Shown here piece by piece: positions 10,903 through 20,766 of a DNA stretch of 64,000 bases. This stretch comes from Massilia varians. GTDB lineage: Bacteria > Pseudomonadota > Gammaproteobacteria > Burkholderiales > Burkholderiaceae_D. Made by a program: the position numbers and the translations under genes. The stretch lies in assembly GCF_027923905.1 (NCBI RefSeq), contig NZ_AP026966.1, positions 2,481,001-2,545,000 on the forward strand. Reading direction: 5' to 3'. The notes below the pieces were generated by a model. That model saw only the letters and a program-made list of their open reading frames with translations, did no database searches and was not told the DNA's origin. Positions within the stretch are counted from its first letter, which is position 1, and each line of letters opens with the position of its first letter.

Positions 10903-12062
10903 GCCGCGATCGCGCCGGCGCCGGCGGCGGCGCGACAGACGTAGATCGTCGCCTTGCCGCCGTTCGGCGCCGTGTACGATTGGTCCACGGCCGCGCGCGC
11001 GGCCTCGACCAGTTCGTGCGGCACCAGCGCCACCACGCAGCCGCCGAAGCCGCCGCCGGTCATGCGCACCCCGCCGGCCGTCCCGATCGCCGACTTGACG
11101 ATGCCGACCAGCTGGTCGATGGGCGGCACGGTGATCTCGAAGTCGTCGCGCATCGAGGCGTGCGAGGCTGCCATCAGTTCGCCCATGCGGGCCAGGTCGC
11201 CCGCGGCCAGGGCCTGCGCCGCCGCGGCCACGCGCGCGTTCTCGGTCACGACGTGGCGCGCGCGGCGCAGCACCACCGGGTCGAGCTCGGCGGCGCGCGC
11301 TTCCAGGGTCGCCAGGTCGAGGTCGCGCAGGGCGGGCAGGCCGAAGTGGCGGGCCGCCTCCTCGCACTGTTCGCGGCGCGTGTTGTAGGCGCTGTCGACC
11401 AGGCCGCGCGCGACGTGGGAATTGAAGATCATGATGGCGGCGCCCGCCGGAATCGGCACCGGCTGCACCTCGAGCGAACGGCAGTCGATCATCAAGGCGT
11501 GGTCCTGCACGCCGCAGGCGGAACTGATCTGGTCCATGTTGCCGCAGCGGGTGCCGACGAAATCGTTCTCGGCGCGCTGGGCGACCAGGGCCATGTCGAC
11601 CGGGCTTAGCCCCTCGAAGCCGGGCAGGCTGGCGAACAGCCGGCAGACCGCCACCGACAGCGAGGCCGAGGAGGACAGGCCGGCGCCCTGCGGCACGTCG
11701 CCGGCGATGGCCAGGTCCATGCCCTGCATCGGCAGACCGCGCTGCACCAGGTCGCGGACCACGCCGCGCACGTAGTTGGCCCACATCGGGGCGTCCAGGC
11801 GCTCGATCGGGGCGTCCAGCGCATAGGCGTCGAGCGCGCCGTCGTAGTCGGCCGCCGCCACCCTGACCTGGCGGTCGGCGCGCGGGCGCGCCACGATGAC
11901 GGTGCGGTAGTCGATCGCGCAGGGCAGCACCAGGCCGTCGTTGTAGTCGGTGTGTTCGCCGATCAGGTTGACCCGGCCCGGAGCCTGCACCCGGAGCGAG
12001 GGGGCCTGGCCGAAGGCGGCCTGGAAAACGGTGGCCGCGCGGGCCAGCGGAGTAGCGTTCAT
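10899..12062 (-). CDS. galK: Galactokinase
   Basis: Phosphorylates galactose to galactose 1-phosphate (Leloir pathway). The 387-residue GHMP kinase has the galactokinase signature [15 protein letters not shown] near residue 30, the ATP-binding [11 protein letters not shown] motif, and [14 protein letters not shown] near the C-terminus. It lies seven bases after galT and overlaps the following aldo/keto reductase, so the three form one operon. Confidence 0.96.
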   Translation of the reverse strand: MNATPLARAATVFQAAFGQAPSLRVQAPGRVNLIGEHTDYNDGLVLPCAIDYRTVIVARPRADRQVRVAAADYDGALDAYALDAPIERLDAPMWANYVRGVVRDLVQRGLPMQGMDLAIAGDVPQGAGLSSSASLSVAVCRLFASLPGFEGLSPVDMALVAQRAENDFVGTRCGNMDQISSACGVQDHALMIDCRSLEVQPVPIPAGAAIMIFNSHVARGLVDSAYNTRREQCEEAARHFGLPALRDLDLATLEARAAELDPVVLRRARHVVTENARVAAAAQALAAGDLARMGELMAASHASMRDDFEITVPPIDQLVGIVKSAIGTAGGVRMTGGGFGGCVVALVPHELVEAARAAVDQSYTAPNGGKATIYVCRAAAGAGAIAA

Positions 12063-12069
12063 CGTGCTG

Positions 12070-13122
12070 TCAGGTGGTCTGGTTGTGGAGGTAGTGCACC
12101 TCGGACTGGGCGCGCAGCTGGGCGGCGGCCTGTTCCGGGGTCAGGTCGCGCTGGGTCTCGGCCAGCATCTCGAAGCCGACCATGAACTTGCGCACCGAGG
12201 CCGAGCGCAGCAGGGGCGGGTAGAAGTGCGCGTGCAGTTGCCACGGGGTGGCGTCGTCGTTGTCGTCGTTGGAATACGGCGCGCCGTGCCAGCCCATCGA
12301 ATACGGGAAGGAGGTCTGGAACAGGTTGTCGTAACGGGTCGTCAGGCGCTTCAACACCTGTGCCAGGTCGGCGCGCTGTTCCCGGCTCAGCTCTTCCAGG
12401 CGCTTGACCGGGAAGCGCGGCAGCAGCAGGGTCTCGAACGGCCAACTGGCCCAGTAGGGAACCACCGCCAGCCAGTATTCGGTGCCGACCACCACGCGCT
12501 CGCCATCGGCCGCCTCGCGCTCGACGTAGTCGAGCAGCATCGGTATGCCCCGTTCGGCGAAATAGGCGCGCTGCTGGCGGTCCTCGACAGCCGGCAGGTC
12601 GGGCAGGAAGCTGGTGGCCCAGATCTGGCCGTGCGGGTGCGGGTTGGAGCAGCCCATCACGGCGCCCTTGTTCTCGAAGATCTGCACCCAGCGGTGCTGC
12701 CGGCCGAGTTCGGCGGCCTGCTCGCACCAGGTGTCGACCACGCCTTCGATCGCCGCCGGTTCGAGCAGCGGCAGCGACTTGCTGTGGTCTGGAGAAAAAC
12801 AGATGACGCGGCTGGTGCCGCGCGCGCTCATGGTCTGGAACAGCGGGTCGCTGCCCGGCGCGGCCTCGGGCGTATCGGCCATCAGGGCGGCGAAATCGTT
12901 GGTGAAGACGTAGGTGCCGGTGTAGTCGGGATTCTTCTCGCCGTTGACGCGGGTATTGCCGGCGCACAGGTAGCAGCTGGGGTCGTGCGCGGGCTTGGCG
13001 TCGCGGTCGACGGCTTCCTGCTGGCCCTGCCACGGGCGCTTGGCGCGGTGCGGCGAGACCAGGACCCAGTCACCCATGAGCGGGTTGTAGCGGCGGTGAG
13101 GATGGTCGGTGGGGTTGAACAT
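12070..13122 (-). CDS. galT: Galactose-1-phosphate uridylyltransferase
   Basis: Exchanges UMP between UDP-glucose and galactose 1-phosphate. The 350-residue HIT-superfamily protein has the CYLC zinc-type motif (SCYLCAGN), the nucleophile motif [10 protein letters not shown] with its HPH, and YSMGWHGAP and HAHFYPPLL near the end. It heads the operon galT-galK-AKR. No galE or galM is in the window, so epimerisation must be encoded elsewhere. Confidence 0.96.
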   Translation of the reverse strand: MFNPTDHPHRRYNPLMGDWVLVSPHRAKRPWQGQQEAVDRDAKPAHDPSCYLCAGNTRVNGEKNPDYTGTYVFTNDFAALMADTPEAAPGSDPLFQTMSARGTSRVICFSPDHSKSLPLLEPAAIEGVVDTWCEQAAELGRQHRWVQIFENKGAVMGCSNPHPHGQIWATSFLPDLPAVEDRQQRAYFAERGIPMLLDYVEREAADGERVVVGTEYWLAVVPYWASWPFETLLLPRFPVKRLEELSREQRADLAQVLKRLTTRYDNLFQTSFPYSMGWHGAPYSNDDNDDATPWQLHAHFYPPLLRSASVRKFMVGFEMLAETQRDLTPEQAAAQLRAQSEVHYLHNQTT

Positions 13123-13234
13123 CGATGGCCTCGTTCGATTCGAAATAGGAAGGAAATGCCTGGTCGGCAGCTTGCCGACGGGATGGCGAAGTGTAATGCG
13201 TTTCCCTTTTCAAGAACGCATGCTTGGCAAATTG

Positions 13235-13278
13235 CTCATGTTCATGAGTGCTTGCAGGAAAAACTCAAGCGCGTGAGT
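13235..13278. promoter_or_regulatory. Two small dyads between divergent galT and GH2 genes (possible operators)
   Basis: CTCATG-TT-CATGAG (13235-13248) is a 6-2-6 inverted repeat and ACTCA-N6-TGAGT (13263-13278) a 5-6-5 repeat. Both lie in the 245-base divergent promoter region, so they could bind a regulator of both transcription units. No regulator gene is next to them. Confidence 0.35.
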
Positions 13279-13367
13279 GTTTCGGGCGCAGGGCCGATAG
13301 CGCTTGCGGTGCGCGCTGAGGTCTGCCTAGACTGGCAGCCCGTTCTTGTTGCTTCTCGTACATCGCC

Positions 13368-15704
13368 ATGATTGTTTTCGATTCCGCGGGCGCAGGGCTG
13401 CTGCGCAAGCTGGCGGGCGCCGCCCTGATGACGTGGTTCACCATGCTCGGGGCCGCCCAGGCCAGAACCATCGACCTGAACGGAGGCTGGCTGTTCCACC
13501 GCGACGACAGCCGCCGGGCCGCCGGCATCGAGCAGGTCCCCGCTGACGGCTGGACCCGGGTCGACCTGCCGCATGCGGCGCGCATCGAGCCGCGGGTGCC
13601 GACCGCGCCCTGGCAGGGAACGGTGTTCTACAAGAAGCACATCAAGCTCGACTTGCGTCCCGGCGAACGCGCCATCCTGCGCTTCGAGGGCGTGATGAAC
13701 GTGGCCGACGTCTGGTTGAACGGCAAGCACCTGGGCCAGCACCTGGGCGGCTACCTGCCGTTCGCCTTCGACGTGACCGACATCCTGGCCGGGGGCGGCG
13801 AGGGCGAACTGGTGGTGCGCGCGAATAACGAGGACAATCCGATCACCGGGCCGAAGCCGCTCAAGGACCTCGACTACATCCAGCACGGCGGCATCTACCG
13901 CGGCGTCTCGCTCGCGATCAAGCCGCCGGTGCACGTCACCGACGCGATGCTGTCGGATACGCCGGGCGGCGGCGGCATCTTCGTCACCACGCCCCGGGCC
14001 GACAAGAGGGCGGCGGTGGTGCGGGTCCAGGCCGAGATCATGAATACGTCGAACAGCGCGCAGGCGGTGAGCGTGCGCCATACCCTGGCCTGGCGCGGCC
14101 GGCAGGTGGCCCGGGTGGAGCAGCAGCTGCAGCTGGCGGCGGGCGAGCGCCGCCACGTGAGCATCCCGCTGAAGCTCGCCCAGCCGAAGCTGTGGTCGCC
14201 GAAAGCGCCGAACCTGTACCATCTGGAAACGCGGGTGCTTGCTGCCGGCCGCGAAGACCTGGTGAGGACCCGCATCGGCGTGCGCCGCCTGGCCTTCGAG
14301 GGCGGCAAGCTGCTGCTCAATGGCGAGCCGCTTCACCTGCGCGGCGTGAACCGGCACCAGGAATATCCCTACGTCGGCTATGCGTTGTCGGCGGCGGCGG
14401 ACCTGCGAGACGCCCTCCTGATCAAGAAATACGGCTTCGACTACGTGCGCCTGTCGCACTATCCGCAGTCGCCCGCCTTCATGGCGGCGGCCGACGAACT
14501 GGGATTGATGGTGCTGCCGGCGATCCCGGGCTGGCAGTTCCACAATCCCGACCCCGCCTTTGCGCGCCAGGTGATCCGCACCTGCGCCGACATGATCCGG
14601 CGCGACCGCAACCACCCGAGCGTGCTGGCCTGGGAGTGCTCGCTGAACGAGAGCCGGATGCCGGACGCGCTGGTGCAGGCCCTGCACGACACGGTGCATG
14701 CCGAATATCCGGGCGACCAGGCCTTCTCGGCCGGCTGGGTGCCGCAGACCTATGACATCTACCTGCAGGCGCGCCAGCACAGGATTGGCAACAAGCATGC
14801 GCTCCCGAACAAGCCGCTGATCGTGTCCGAATACGGCGACTGGGAATACTACGCGATGAACGCCGGCTTCAACCAGGGCGCCTGGGCCGACCTGAAACCC
14901 GCCGACCGTTCCAGCCGCCAGGCGCTGGGCGCTGGCGAAGCGCGCCTGGCGCAGCAGGCGCGCAACGTGGCCGAGGCCCACGACGATAATGTCGCTACCC
15001 CGGCCTTCGCGGACGGCTACTGGGTGATGTTCGACTATGCGCGCGGCTACGCGCCGGATCTCGAAGAGTCGGGGGCTTTCAGCATCGAGCGCCTGCCCAA
15101 GTTCTCGGCCGAGTTCTTCCGCTCGCAGCGCGATGCGGCGGACGCCTCGCCGCGCTGGGGCGGCGGTCCGATGGTCTTCATCGCCAGCTACTGGCAGGCC
15201 GATTCCGCGCCGCGGGTGCGCGTGTTCAGCAACGCCGAGGAAGTCGAGCTGCGCCTGAACGGCAAGCTGGTCGGGCGCAAGCAAGGCCGGCCGTCGCCTT
15301 CGCACCCGCGCCTGGCGCATCCGCCGCTCGAATTCGACACCGGCGGCTTCGCGCCCGGCGAACTGGTGGCGCGCGCCTATTCGAGCGGGCGCGTGGTGGC
15401 CGAGCACCGCGTGCGCACTCCCGGCGCGCCGGTGCGGCTGGCCTTGGCGCTGGACGACATGGGCGTGCCGGCGGCGAAGGGCGACCTGGTCTTCGTACGC
15501 GCCCGCCTGCTCGACGCCGCCGGCACCACCGTGCCCGTGAGCGGACGCGAAGTGGCCTTCAGCGCCGGTCCGGGGACCGAGATCGTCGGCAGTGCGCAGG
15601 TGGCCACCGAGGCCGGCATCGCCAGCGTGCTGGTGCGCGTCCAGGGGCCACGGGCGTCATTGACGGCCCGGACGGGTGGCTTGAGCGGCGCTCTCGCGCC
15701 ATGA
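13368..15704 (+). CDS. Secreted glycoside hydrolase family 2 protein (beta-galactosidase-like)
   Basis: Exo-acting GH2 enzyme that should cleave beta-linked sugars outside the cytoplasm. The leader ends about residue 33 (LGAAQA). Next come the sugar-binding jelly-roll (about 40-190), an Ig-like domain, and the TIM barrel with LRGVNRHQEYPYVG and YGFDYVRLSHYPQS. The acid/base Glu is residue 428 in CSLNES and the nucleophile Glu is residue 488 in SEYGD. C-terminal Ig-like modules follow (about 590-778). It is divergent from galT-galK and upstream of an esterase, which suggests galactoside release from plant or microbial polysaccharide. Beta-glucuronidase activity is an alternative. 778 residues. 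Confidence 0.88.
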   Translation: MIVFDSAGAGLLRKLAGAALMTWFTMLGAAQARTIDLNGGWLFHRDDSRRAAGIEQVPADGWTRVDLPHAARIEPRVPTAPWQGTVFYKKHIKLDLRPGERAILRFEGVMNVADVWLNGKHLGQHLGGYLPFAFDVTDILAGGGEGELVVRANNEDNPITGPKPLKDLDYIQHGGIYRGVSLAIKPPVHVTDAMLSDTPGGGGIFVTTPRADKRAAVVRVQAEIMNTSNSAQAVSVRHTLAWRGRQVARVEQQLQLAAGERRHVSIPLKLAQPKLWSPKAPNLYHLETRVLAAGREDLVRTRIGVRRLAFEGGKLLLNGEPLHLRGVNRHQEYPYVGYALSAAADLRDALLIKKYGFDYVRLSHYPQSPAFMAAADELGLMVLPAIPGWQFHNPDPAFARQVIRTCADMIRRDRNHPSVLAWECSLNESRMPDALVQALHDTVHAEYPGDQAFSAGWVPQTYDIYLQARQHRIGNKHALPNKPLIVSEYGDWEYYAMNAGFNQGAWADLKPADRSSRQALGAGEARLAQQARNVAEAHDDNVATPAFADGYWVMFDYARGYAPDLEESGAFSIERLPKFSAEFFRSQRDAADASPRWGGGPMVFIASYWQADSAPRVRVFSNAEEVELRLNGKLVGRKQGRPSPSHPRLAHPPLEFDTGGFAPGELVARAYSSGRVVAEHRVRTPGAPVRLALALDDMGVPAAKGDLVFVRARLLDAAGTTVPVSGREVAFSAGPGTEIVGSAQVATEAGIASVLVRVQGPRASLTARTGGLSGALAP

Positions 15705-15756
15705 AGACCGGCGTGCTGCGCGTGAACGGGGTGTCCCAGTTGATAAGGACATCACC

Positions 15757-17115
15757 ATGAAAAAGCTGCACATGCTGTTTGCGCTGTCCCTCGGCCTTTT
15801 CACCCATGTGGCCTGGATCGCGCCGGCCGTGGCCGCCGCGCCCTCCGTGGTGCAGGTGGCGCCGGCGGCCCCCACCGGCCTGCCCTTGACGGTCAGCCTG
15901 GATCGTCCGGACTGGACCTACCGCGCCGGCGAAGCGGCGCAGTTCCAGGTCCGGATCGACAAGAAGCCGTATCCGCGCGAGGGCATCCGCATCAGGTATC
16001 GCCTGGGACCGGACATGCTGGAAGGGCCGGAGCGCAGCGCGGTGGTGCCCGAGGAGGGCCTGCTGCTGGCGGCGCCGGGCACGGACAAGCCGGGCTTTGT
16101 CCGCTGCATCGTCAGCGCCAGCATCGACGGCCGTGCGGTCGAAGCGACGGCGACCGCGGCCTTCAGCCCGCTGGAGCTGCGCCCGGTGCAGCTTGAACCC
16201 CGGGACTTCGATGCCTTCTGGGCGGCGCAGCAGCGCGCGCTGGCGGCGGTCGACCCGGCGTTCCGGCTGGTGCCGGCCCCGGCACTGTCCACGCCCGAGG
16301 TCGAGGTGTCCTACCTCAGCTTCCAGAACGTGGGACCGGGCACGCGCAGCACCCGCATGTATGGGGTGCTGTCGGTGCCGCGCGGTGAGGGGCCGTTCCC
16401 GGCGGTGCTGCAGGTGCCGGGCGCCGGCGTGCGCGGCTACAAGGGCACGCCGGAACTGGCCGCGAAAGGCTTCATCACCCTGCAGATCGGCATCCACGGC
16501 ATCCCGGTGGACCTGCCGGCGGAACTGTACGAGCAGCTCAACTTCGGCGCGCTCGACGGCTACAACCGCTTCAACCTGGACGATCCGCAGGCGTATTATT
16601 ACCGCCGGGTCTACCTGGGAACGCTGCGCGCGCTCGACTACCTGGTCCAGCACCCGAAGTGGAACGGCAGGCAGCTGGCCGCCCAGGGCGGCAGCCAGGG
16701 CGGGCAGTTGGCGATCATGGCCAGCGCCCTGCATCCGCGGGTCACGCTGACGATCGCGTCCTACCCGGCCTACAGCGACGTCACCGGCTACCTGCACGAG
16801 CGCGCCGGCGGCTGGCCCGGGCTGTTCCGCAAGGACGGCGAGGGCCGTCGGCGCGACCAGCCGGTGGAGCCGAAAGCCGCCACCTCGGCCTACTACGACA
16901 CCGTGAACTTCGCCAAACGCCTGCGCACCCCGGTGCTGTACTACGCCGGCTACAACGATACCGTCACGCCGCCGACCTCGACCTTCGCGGTGTACAACGT
17001 GATTCCTTCCGCCCGCACCCTGGTCGTCGAGCCGGCCCAGGTGCACCTGACCTCGCAGGCGCACCGCGACACCATCGAGCGCTGGCTGCTCGAGCACGCG
17101 GCGGGCAGGCGCTGA
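15757..17115 (+). CDS. Secreted acetyl xylan esterase (AXE1 / cephalosporin-C deacetylase family)
   Basis: Alpha/beta hydrolase that removes acetyl groups from polysaccharides or oligosaccharides. The 452-residue protein has a signal peptide (residues 1-28, ending AVAAA), a beta-sandwich N-terminal region of about 120 residues, and the AXE1 catalytic domain. The nucleophile Ser313 is in QGGSQGGQ; the likely Asp lies in YYAGYNDTV and the His in VHLTSQAH. It starts 53 bases after the GH2 gene on the same strand, with AAAGGACATCACC-type purines before ATG, so the two probably act together on decorated glycans. Confidence 0.88.
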   Translation: MKKLHMLFALSLGLFTHVAWIAPAVAAAPSVVQVAPAAPTGLPLTVSLDRPDWTYRAGEAAQFQVRIDKKPYPREGIRIRYRLGPDMLEGPERSAVVPEEGLLLAAPGTDKPGFVRCIVSASIDGRAVEATATAAFSPLELRPVQLEPRDFDAFWAAQQRALAAVDPAFRLVPAPALSTPEVEVSYLSFQNVGPGTRSTRMYGVLSVPRGEGPFPAVLQVPGAGVRGYKGTPELAAKGFITLQIGIHGIPVDLPAELYEQLNFGALDGYNRFNLDDPQAYYYRRVYLGTLRALDYLVQHPKWNGRQLAAQGGSQGGQLAIMASALHPRVTLTIASYPAYSDVTGYLHERAGGWPGLFRKDGEGRRRDQPVEPKAATSAYYDTVNFAKRLRTPVLYYAGYNDTVTPPTSTFAVYNVIPSARTLVVEPAQVHLTSQAHRDTIERWLLEHAAGRR

Positions 17116-17125
17116 GCGCCGCGCT

Positions 17126-17950
17126 TCAGTGCGCGAACAGCACCGGCAGCGGCGCGCGGTCGAGCAGCAGGCGGGTCACGCCGCCCAGCACGATCTCGCG
17201 GTAGCGGCTGTGGCCGAAGGCGCCGCTGACCAGGAGGCCGGCGCCGCTGGCGCGCGCCAGGCCGAGCAGGGCGTCGCCCACGGCGGCGCCGCTGCGTTCC
17301 ACCTGCACCTCGACGCGCACCCCGTGGCGCGCCAGGTAGAGCGCCATGTCGGCGCCCGGCTCCTCGCCGTGCAGGCCGGACTCGAGCTCGGGGTTCACCA
17401 GCGCCAGGCGCACCGTGGCGGCGCGAGCCAGGAGCGGCATGGCGGCGCCGATGGCGCGGATCGCCTGGGCGCTGCCGTCCCAGCCGACCAGGATCTCGTC
17501 GGCGATCGGCGCCCCGTCGTAGGAGGGCGGCACCACCAGCACCGGGCGCACGCCGTGCATGGCCAGGTATTGCGGCAGGCCGCGCACGGTGGCTTCGTCG
17601 CCGGCGTCCTGGCCGGTCACCACCAGGTCGGCATAGCGCGCCTGCAGCAGCAGGGCGTCGCGATTCTCGTCCTCGACCAGGCGTTCCTCGATCGAAGCCA
17701 CGCCCAGCCGGGCGGCGCGCTCGGCGAAGCGCTGCAGGCTGGCGCGCGCGCTGCTGCGCAGGGAGTCGAATTCGGCGACCGGCGACACCGCCATCGAGCC
17801 GGTGAGCATGGCGTAGGCGGGCCAGGACATGCCGGTGGCGGCGCAGCCCACCAGGTGGGCCGCGTGGCTGTTGGCGAGCCAGGCGGCGGCGCGCAGGCGG
17901 GCCTCGAGCAGCGGGCTTTCGTCGACATGGACAATGATGGTCTTGTACAC
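17126..17950 (-). CDS. Universal stress protein (two UspA domains)
   Basis: A 274-residue cytoplasmic protein with an N-terminal UspA domain (MYKTIIVHVD, TGQDAGDEA) and a C-terminal UspA domain ending GAFGHSRYREIVLGGVTR, which matches the ATP-binding pattern G-x2-G-x9-G. Such proteins are induced by starvation and stress; the biochemical role is usually unknown. It ends 10 bases from the esterase gene, tail to tail. Confidence 0.88.
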   Translation of the reverse strand: MYKTIIVHVDESPLLEARLRAAAWLANSHAAHLVGCAATGMSWPAYAMLTGSMAVSPVAEFDSLRSSARASLQRFAERAARLGVASIEERLVEDENRDALLLQARYADLVVTGQDAGDEATVRGLPQYLAMHGVRPVLVVPPSYDGAPIADEILVGWDGSAQAIRAIGAAMPLLARAATVRLALVNPELESGLHGEEPGADMALYLARHGVRVEVQVERSGAAVGDALLGLARASGAGLLVSGAFGHSRYREIVLGGVTRLLLDRAPLPVLFAH

Positions 17951-18064
17951 GGCAGCTCTCCTATAGGCTGGGGCCGGGCCCCGGTAGCGAGGACTCTACG
18001 CCGAGTACAAGGCTGCGTCAGGCGTGCGGCTGATGCAGATCAAATTTGAAGCGAATTCCCCCGT

Positions 18065-18961
18065 TCATGCGCCGCGGTAGCGGATGGCGTCGATGACCAG
18101 GCCCAGCGCGCGCGCGGAATGGCGCCGGCTCGGGTAGAAGGCGTGTAGGCCGGGAAAGCTCGGGCACCAGTCTTCCATCACGCTGATCAAGCGGCCGGCG
18201 CGCACGTGCTCGGTCACCATGTCCTCGGGCAGGAAGGCCAGGCCGTTGCCGCTCAGCGCCGCCGGCAGGTGGTAGGCGACATCGTTGAAGATCGCCTGGC
18301 CGCGCACCCGCGCCGCGATGTCCTCGCCGGCGTGGCGCAGCTCCCAGGCGTAGATGCCGCCGCTGCTGGACAGGCGCAGCGTGATGCAGTTGTGCTTCAT
18401 GAGGTCGGCGATCGAGGCGGGCCGCGGGCGCCGTGCGAAGTAGGCGGGCGCGCCGACGATGCGCATCGGCACGTCGGCGGTCAGGCGCACGGCGATCATG
18501 TCCTTGTCGACCTGGTCGCCGTGGCGCACGCCGATGTCGAAGCGTTCGGCGGCGATGTCGACGATGCGGTAGTCGGCGCTGAACTCGACGTGCAGGTCCG
18601 GGTACTGCGGCAGCAGCGGCGCGATGCGCGGCCACAGGATCTGTTCGATCACGTGGTCGATCGCGGTGATGCGGATGGTGCCCACCGGCTTGTCGCCGCG
18701 GTCGCTGATGTCGGCGATCTCGGCCTCGATCTCTTCCAGCCTGGGGGCGACGTTCTGGATCAGGCGCTCGCCGGCCTCGGTGGGCGAGACGCTGCGCGTG
18801 GTGCGCTGGAGCAGGCGCACGCCCAGGCGCTGCTCGAGCGAGCGCACGATGTGGCTGAGCGCCGACTGGCTCATGCCCAGCCTGGCCGCGGCACGGGTGA
18901 AGCTGCGTTCGCGCGCGACGGCGAGGAACACGAGGATGTCGTTGATGTTGTCGCGCGCCAT
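18065..18961 (-). CDS. LysR-family transcriptional regulator
   Basis: A 298-residue regulator with an N-terminal winged helix-turn-helix (about residues 4-63, FTRAAARLGMSQSALSHIVRS) and a periplasmic-binding-protein-like co-inducer domain. It is divergent from an alcohol dehydrogenase and flavin reductase pair, the usual arrangement when a LysR protein controls the neighbour. The inducer is unknown. Confidence 0.93.
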   Translation of the reverse strand: MARDNINDILVFLAVARERSFTRAAARLGMSQSALSHIVRSLEQRLGVRLLQRTTRSVSPTEAGERLIQNVAPRLEEIEAEIADISDRGDKPVGTIRITAIDHVIEQILWPRIAPLLPQYPDLHVEFSADYRIVDIAAERFDIGVRHGDQVDKDMIAVRLTADVPMRIVGAPAYFARRPRPASIADLMKHNCITLRLSSSGGIYAWELRHAGEDIAARVRGQAIFNDVAYHLPAALSGNGLAFLPEDMVTEHVRAGRLISVMEDWCPSFPGLHAFYPSRRHSARALGLVIDAIRYRGA

Positions 18962-19011
18962 GGGTGGGAATATTGTCGGGATTATGCAAATTTTCGCACG
19001 AATCAGCCCGG

Positions 19012-19034
19012 TTATTCATGACGTGCATTCATAA
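19012..19034. promoter_or_regulatory. Candidate LysR operator between the regulator and the dehydrogenase
   Basis: TTAT-N2-ATG-N5-CAT-N2-ATAA is an interrupted 23-base dyad located 51 bases from the regulator start and 81 bases from the dehydrogenase start, in an AT-rich patch. The size and shape fit a LysR recognition site (T-N11-A type). Confidence 0.4.
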
Positions 19035-19114
19035 GCCCATGCAAATTCCGATCGGTTTTTTACCACCGCAAGCCGTTATCATGTTCCTTTTGCAAGAATA
19101 TGGAAGGATCCAGC

Positions 19115-20164
19115 ATGACCGTCACCGCTTATGGCGCCCACGCGGGCGACCAGCCCCTCGGCCCGCTCGCCATCACCCGCCGCGCGCCCGGTGCGCACGA
19201 CGTCGCGATCGACATCGCCTTCTGCGGCGTCTGCCATTCCGACCTGCACCAGGTGCGCGGCGAATGGGCCGGCACCGTCTATCCCTGCGTGCCGGGCCAC
19301 GAGATCGTCGGGCGGGTGTCCGCCGTCGGCGCCCACGTCAGGAACTACGCGGTGGGCGATCTGGTCGGCGTCGGCTGCATGGTCGACAGCTGCCGCGCCT
19401 GCCCCGACTGCGAGGCCGGCCTGGAAAACTACTGCGACGGCATGGTCGGCACCTACAATTCGCCGACGCCGGACGCGCCCGGGCATACGCTGGGCGGCTA
19501 TTCCGAGCGCATCGTCGTGAACGAGCGCTACGTGCTGCGGGTGCGCCACGATGCCGCGCAGCTGGCGGCGGTCGCGCCGCTGCTGTGCGCCGGCATCACC
19601 ACCTGGTCGCCGCTGCGCCATTGGCAGGCCGGCCCCGGCAAGCGGGTGGGCATCGTCGGCATCGGCGGCCTCGGCCACATGGGCATCAAGCTGGCGCGCG
19701 CGCTGGGCGCCCACGTGGTGGCCTTCACCACCTCCGCATCGAAGCGCCAGGATGCGGAGGCGCTGGGCGCCCACGAGGTCGTGGTCTCGCGCGACGCCGA
19801 CGCCATGGCGGCGCAGGCCAGGCGCCTCGACCTGATCGTGAATACCGTCGCGGCGCCGCACGACCTCGACGCCTATCTGTCGCTGCTGAAACGCGACGGC
19901 ACCATGGTGCTGGTCGGCGCGCCGTCCTCGCCCCATCCGTCGCCGCAGGTCTTCAACCTGATCATGAAGCGCCGCGCGCTGGCCGGCTCGATGATCGGCG
20001 GGATTCCGGAAACCCAGGAAATGCTGGACTTCTGCGCCGAGCACGGCATCGTCGCCGACATCGAGATGATCCGCGCCGACCAGATCAACGAGGCCTACGA
20101 GCGCATGCTGGCCGGCCAGGTCAAGTACCGCTTCGTGATCGACAGCGCCACCCTCAGGGCCTGA
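19115..20164 (+). CDS. Zinc-dependent alcohol dehydrogenase (cinnamyl-alcohol dehydrogenase / YahK group)
   Basis: Medium-chain dehydrogenase that reduces aldehydes with NADPH. Catalytic zinc ligands are in CGVCHSDLH and GHEIVGRV; structural zinc cysteines are in CRACPDCEAGLENYC. The Rossmann motif is GIGGLGHMGIKLA. The 349-residue protein is of normal length. ATG 19115 is chosen over ATG 19100 because ggaagga sits at the right distance before it. It is followed after 14 bases by a flavin reductase and is divergent from a LysR regulator that probably controls both. Confidence 0.93.
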   Translation: MTVTAYGAHAGDQPLGPLAITRRAPGAHDVAIDIAFCGVCHSDLHQVRGEWAGTVYPCVPGHEIVGRVSAVGAHVRNYAVGDLVGVGCMVDSCRACPDCEAGLENYCDGMVGTYNSPTPDAPGHTLGGYSERIVVNERYVLRVRHDAAQLAAVAPLLCAGITTWSPLRHWQAGPGKRVGIVGIGGLGHMGIKLARALGAHVVAFTTSASKRQDAEALGAHEVVVSRDADAMAAQARRLDLIVNTVAAPHDLDAYLSLLKRDGTMVLVGAPSSPHPSPQVFNLIMKRRALAGSMIGGIPETQEMLDFCAEHGIVADIEMIRADQINEAYERMLAGQVKYRFVIDSATLRA

Positions 20165-20178
20165 GGCGGCACGTCGGC

Positions 20179-20754
20179 ATGAACGAACACATTCTCCCCG
20201 TTCCCCTCGAGAAGGCCTACCGGCTGCTCAACCACGGCCCGACCGTGCTGGTGTCGAGCAGCCACGCCGGCGTGGACAACGTCATGGCCGCGGCCTGGGC
20301 CTGCGCACTCGACTTCGCCCCGCCCAGGCTCACCGTGGTGCTCGACAACTCGACCCGGACCCGCGCCCTGGTCGAGGGCAGCGGCAGCTTCGTGATCCAG
20401 CTGCCCACCGTGCGCCAGCTGCGCCTGACCCACGAGGTGGGGAGCCGCTCGCTGGACGCCGAGCCGGACAAGCTGGCCCGGGCCGGGGTGGTCTTGATGC
20501 GGATGGAGGGTGTGGCGGCGCCGCTGGTGCAAGACTGTTCGGCCTGGCTGGCCTGCCGGCTGCTGCCGGAACCGCACAACCAGCAGGCCTACGACCTGTT
20601 CATCGGCGAGGTGACGGCCGCCTGGGCCGATGCGCGCGTGTTCCGCGACGGCCACTGGCATTTCGAAACGGCCGACCCATCCTGGCGCAGCATCCACCAT
20701 ATTGCCGGCGGTAATTTCTATGCGATCGGCGAAGCGCTGCGCGCCGCCGACTGA
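20179..20754 (+). CDS. Flavin reductase-like FMN-binding protein
   Basis: A 191-residue split-barrel flavoprotein of the DIM6/NTAB type that uses NAD(P)H to reduce FMN or to act as a small oxidoreductase. Visible family features are VLVSSSHAGVDNVMAAAW near residue 20 and RTRALVEGSGSFVIQLP. The start ATG 20179 follows the dehydrogenase stop by 14 bases, so they form an operon. A partner monooxygenase is not in the window. Confidence 0.82.
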   Translation: MNEHILPVPLEKAYRLLNHGPTVLVSSSHAGVDNVMAAAWACALDFAPPRLTVVLDNSTRTRALVEGSGSFVIQLPTVRQLRLTHEVGSRSLDAEPDKLARAGVVLMRMEGVAAPLVQDCSAWLACRLLPEPHNQQAYDLFIGEVTAAWADARVFRDGHWHFETADPSWRSIHHIAGGNFYAIGEALRAAD

Positions 20755-20766
20755 GGCGGCGGTCGT

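Noticed and set aside
9907..11784. A single 625-residue protein covering galK and the aldo/keto reductase
   Set aside because: Only the part after 10902 shows homology; the rest is a shifted reading of galK. The ATGA overlap marks two genes.
18964..20754. A 596-residue fusion of alcohol dehydrogenase and flavin reductase
   Set aside because: The N-terminal part is a wrong-frame reading of the dehydrogenase; the flavin reductase starts at ATG 20179.
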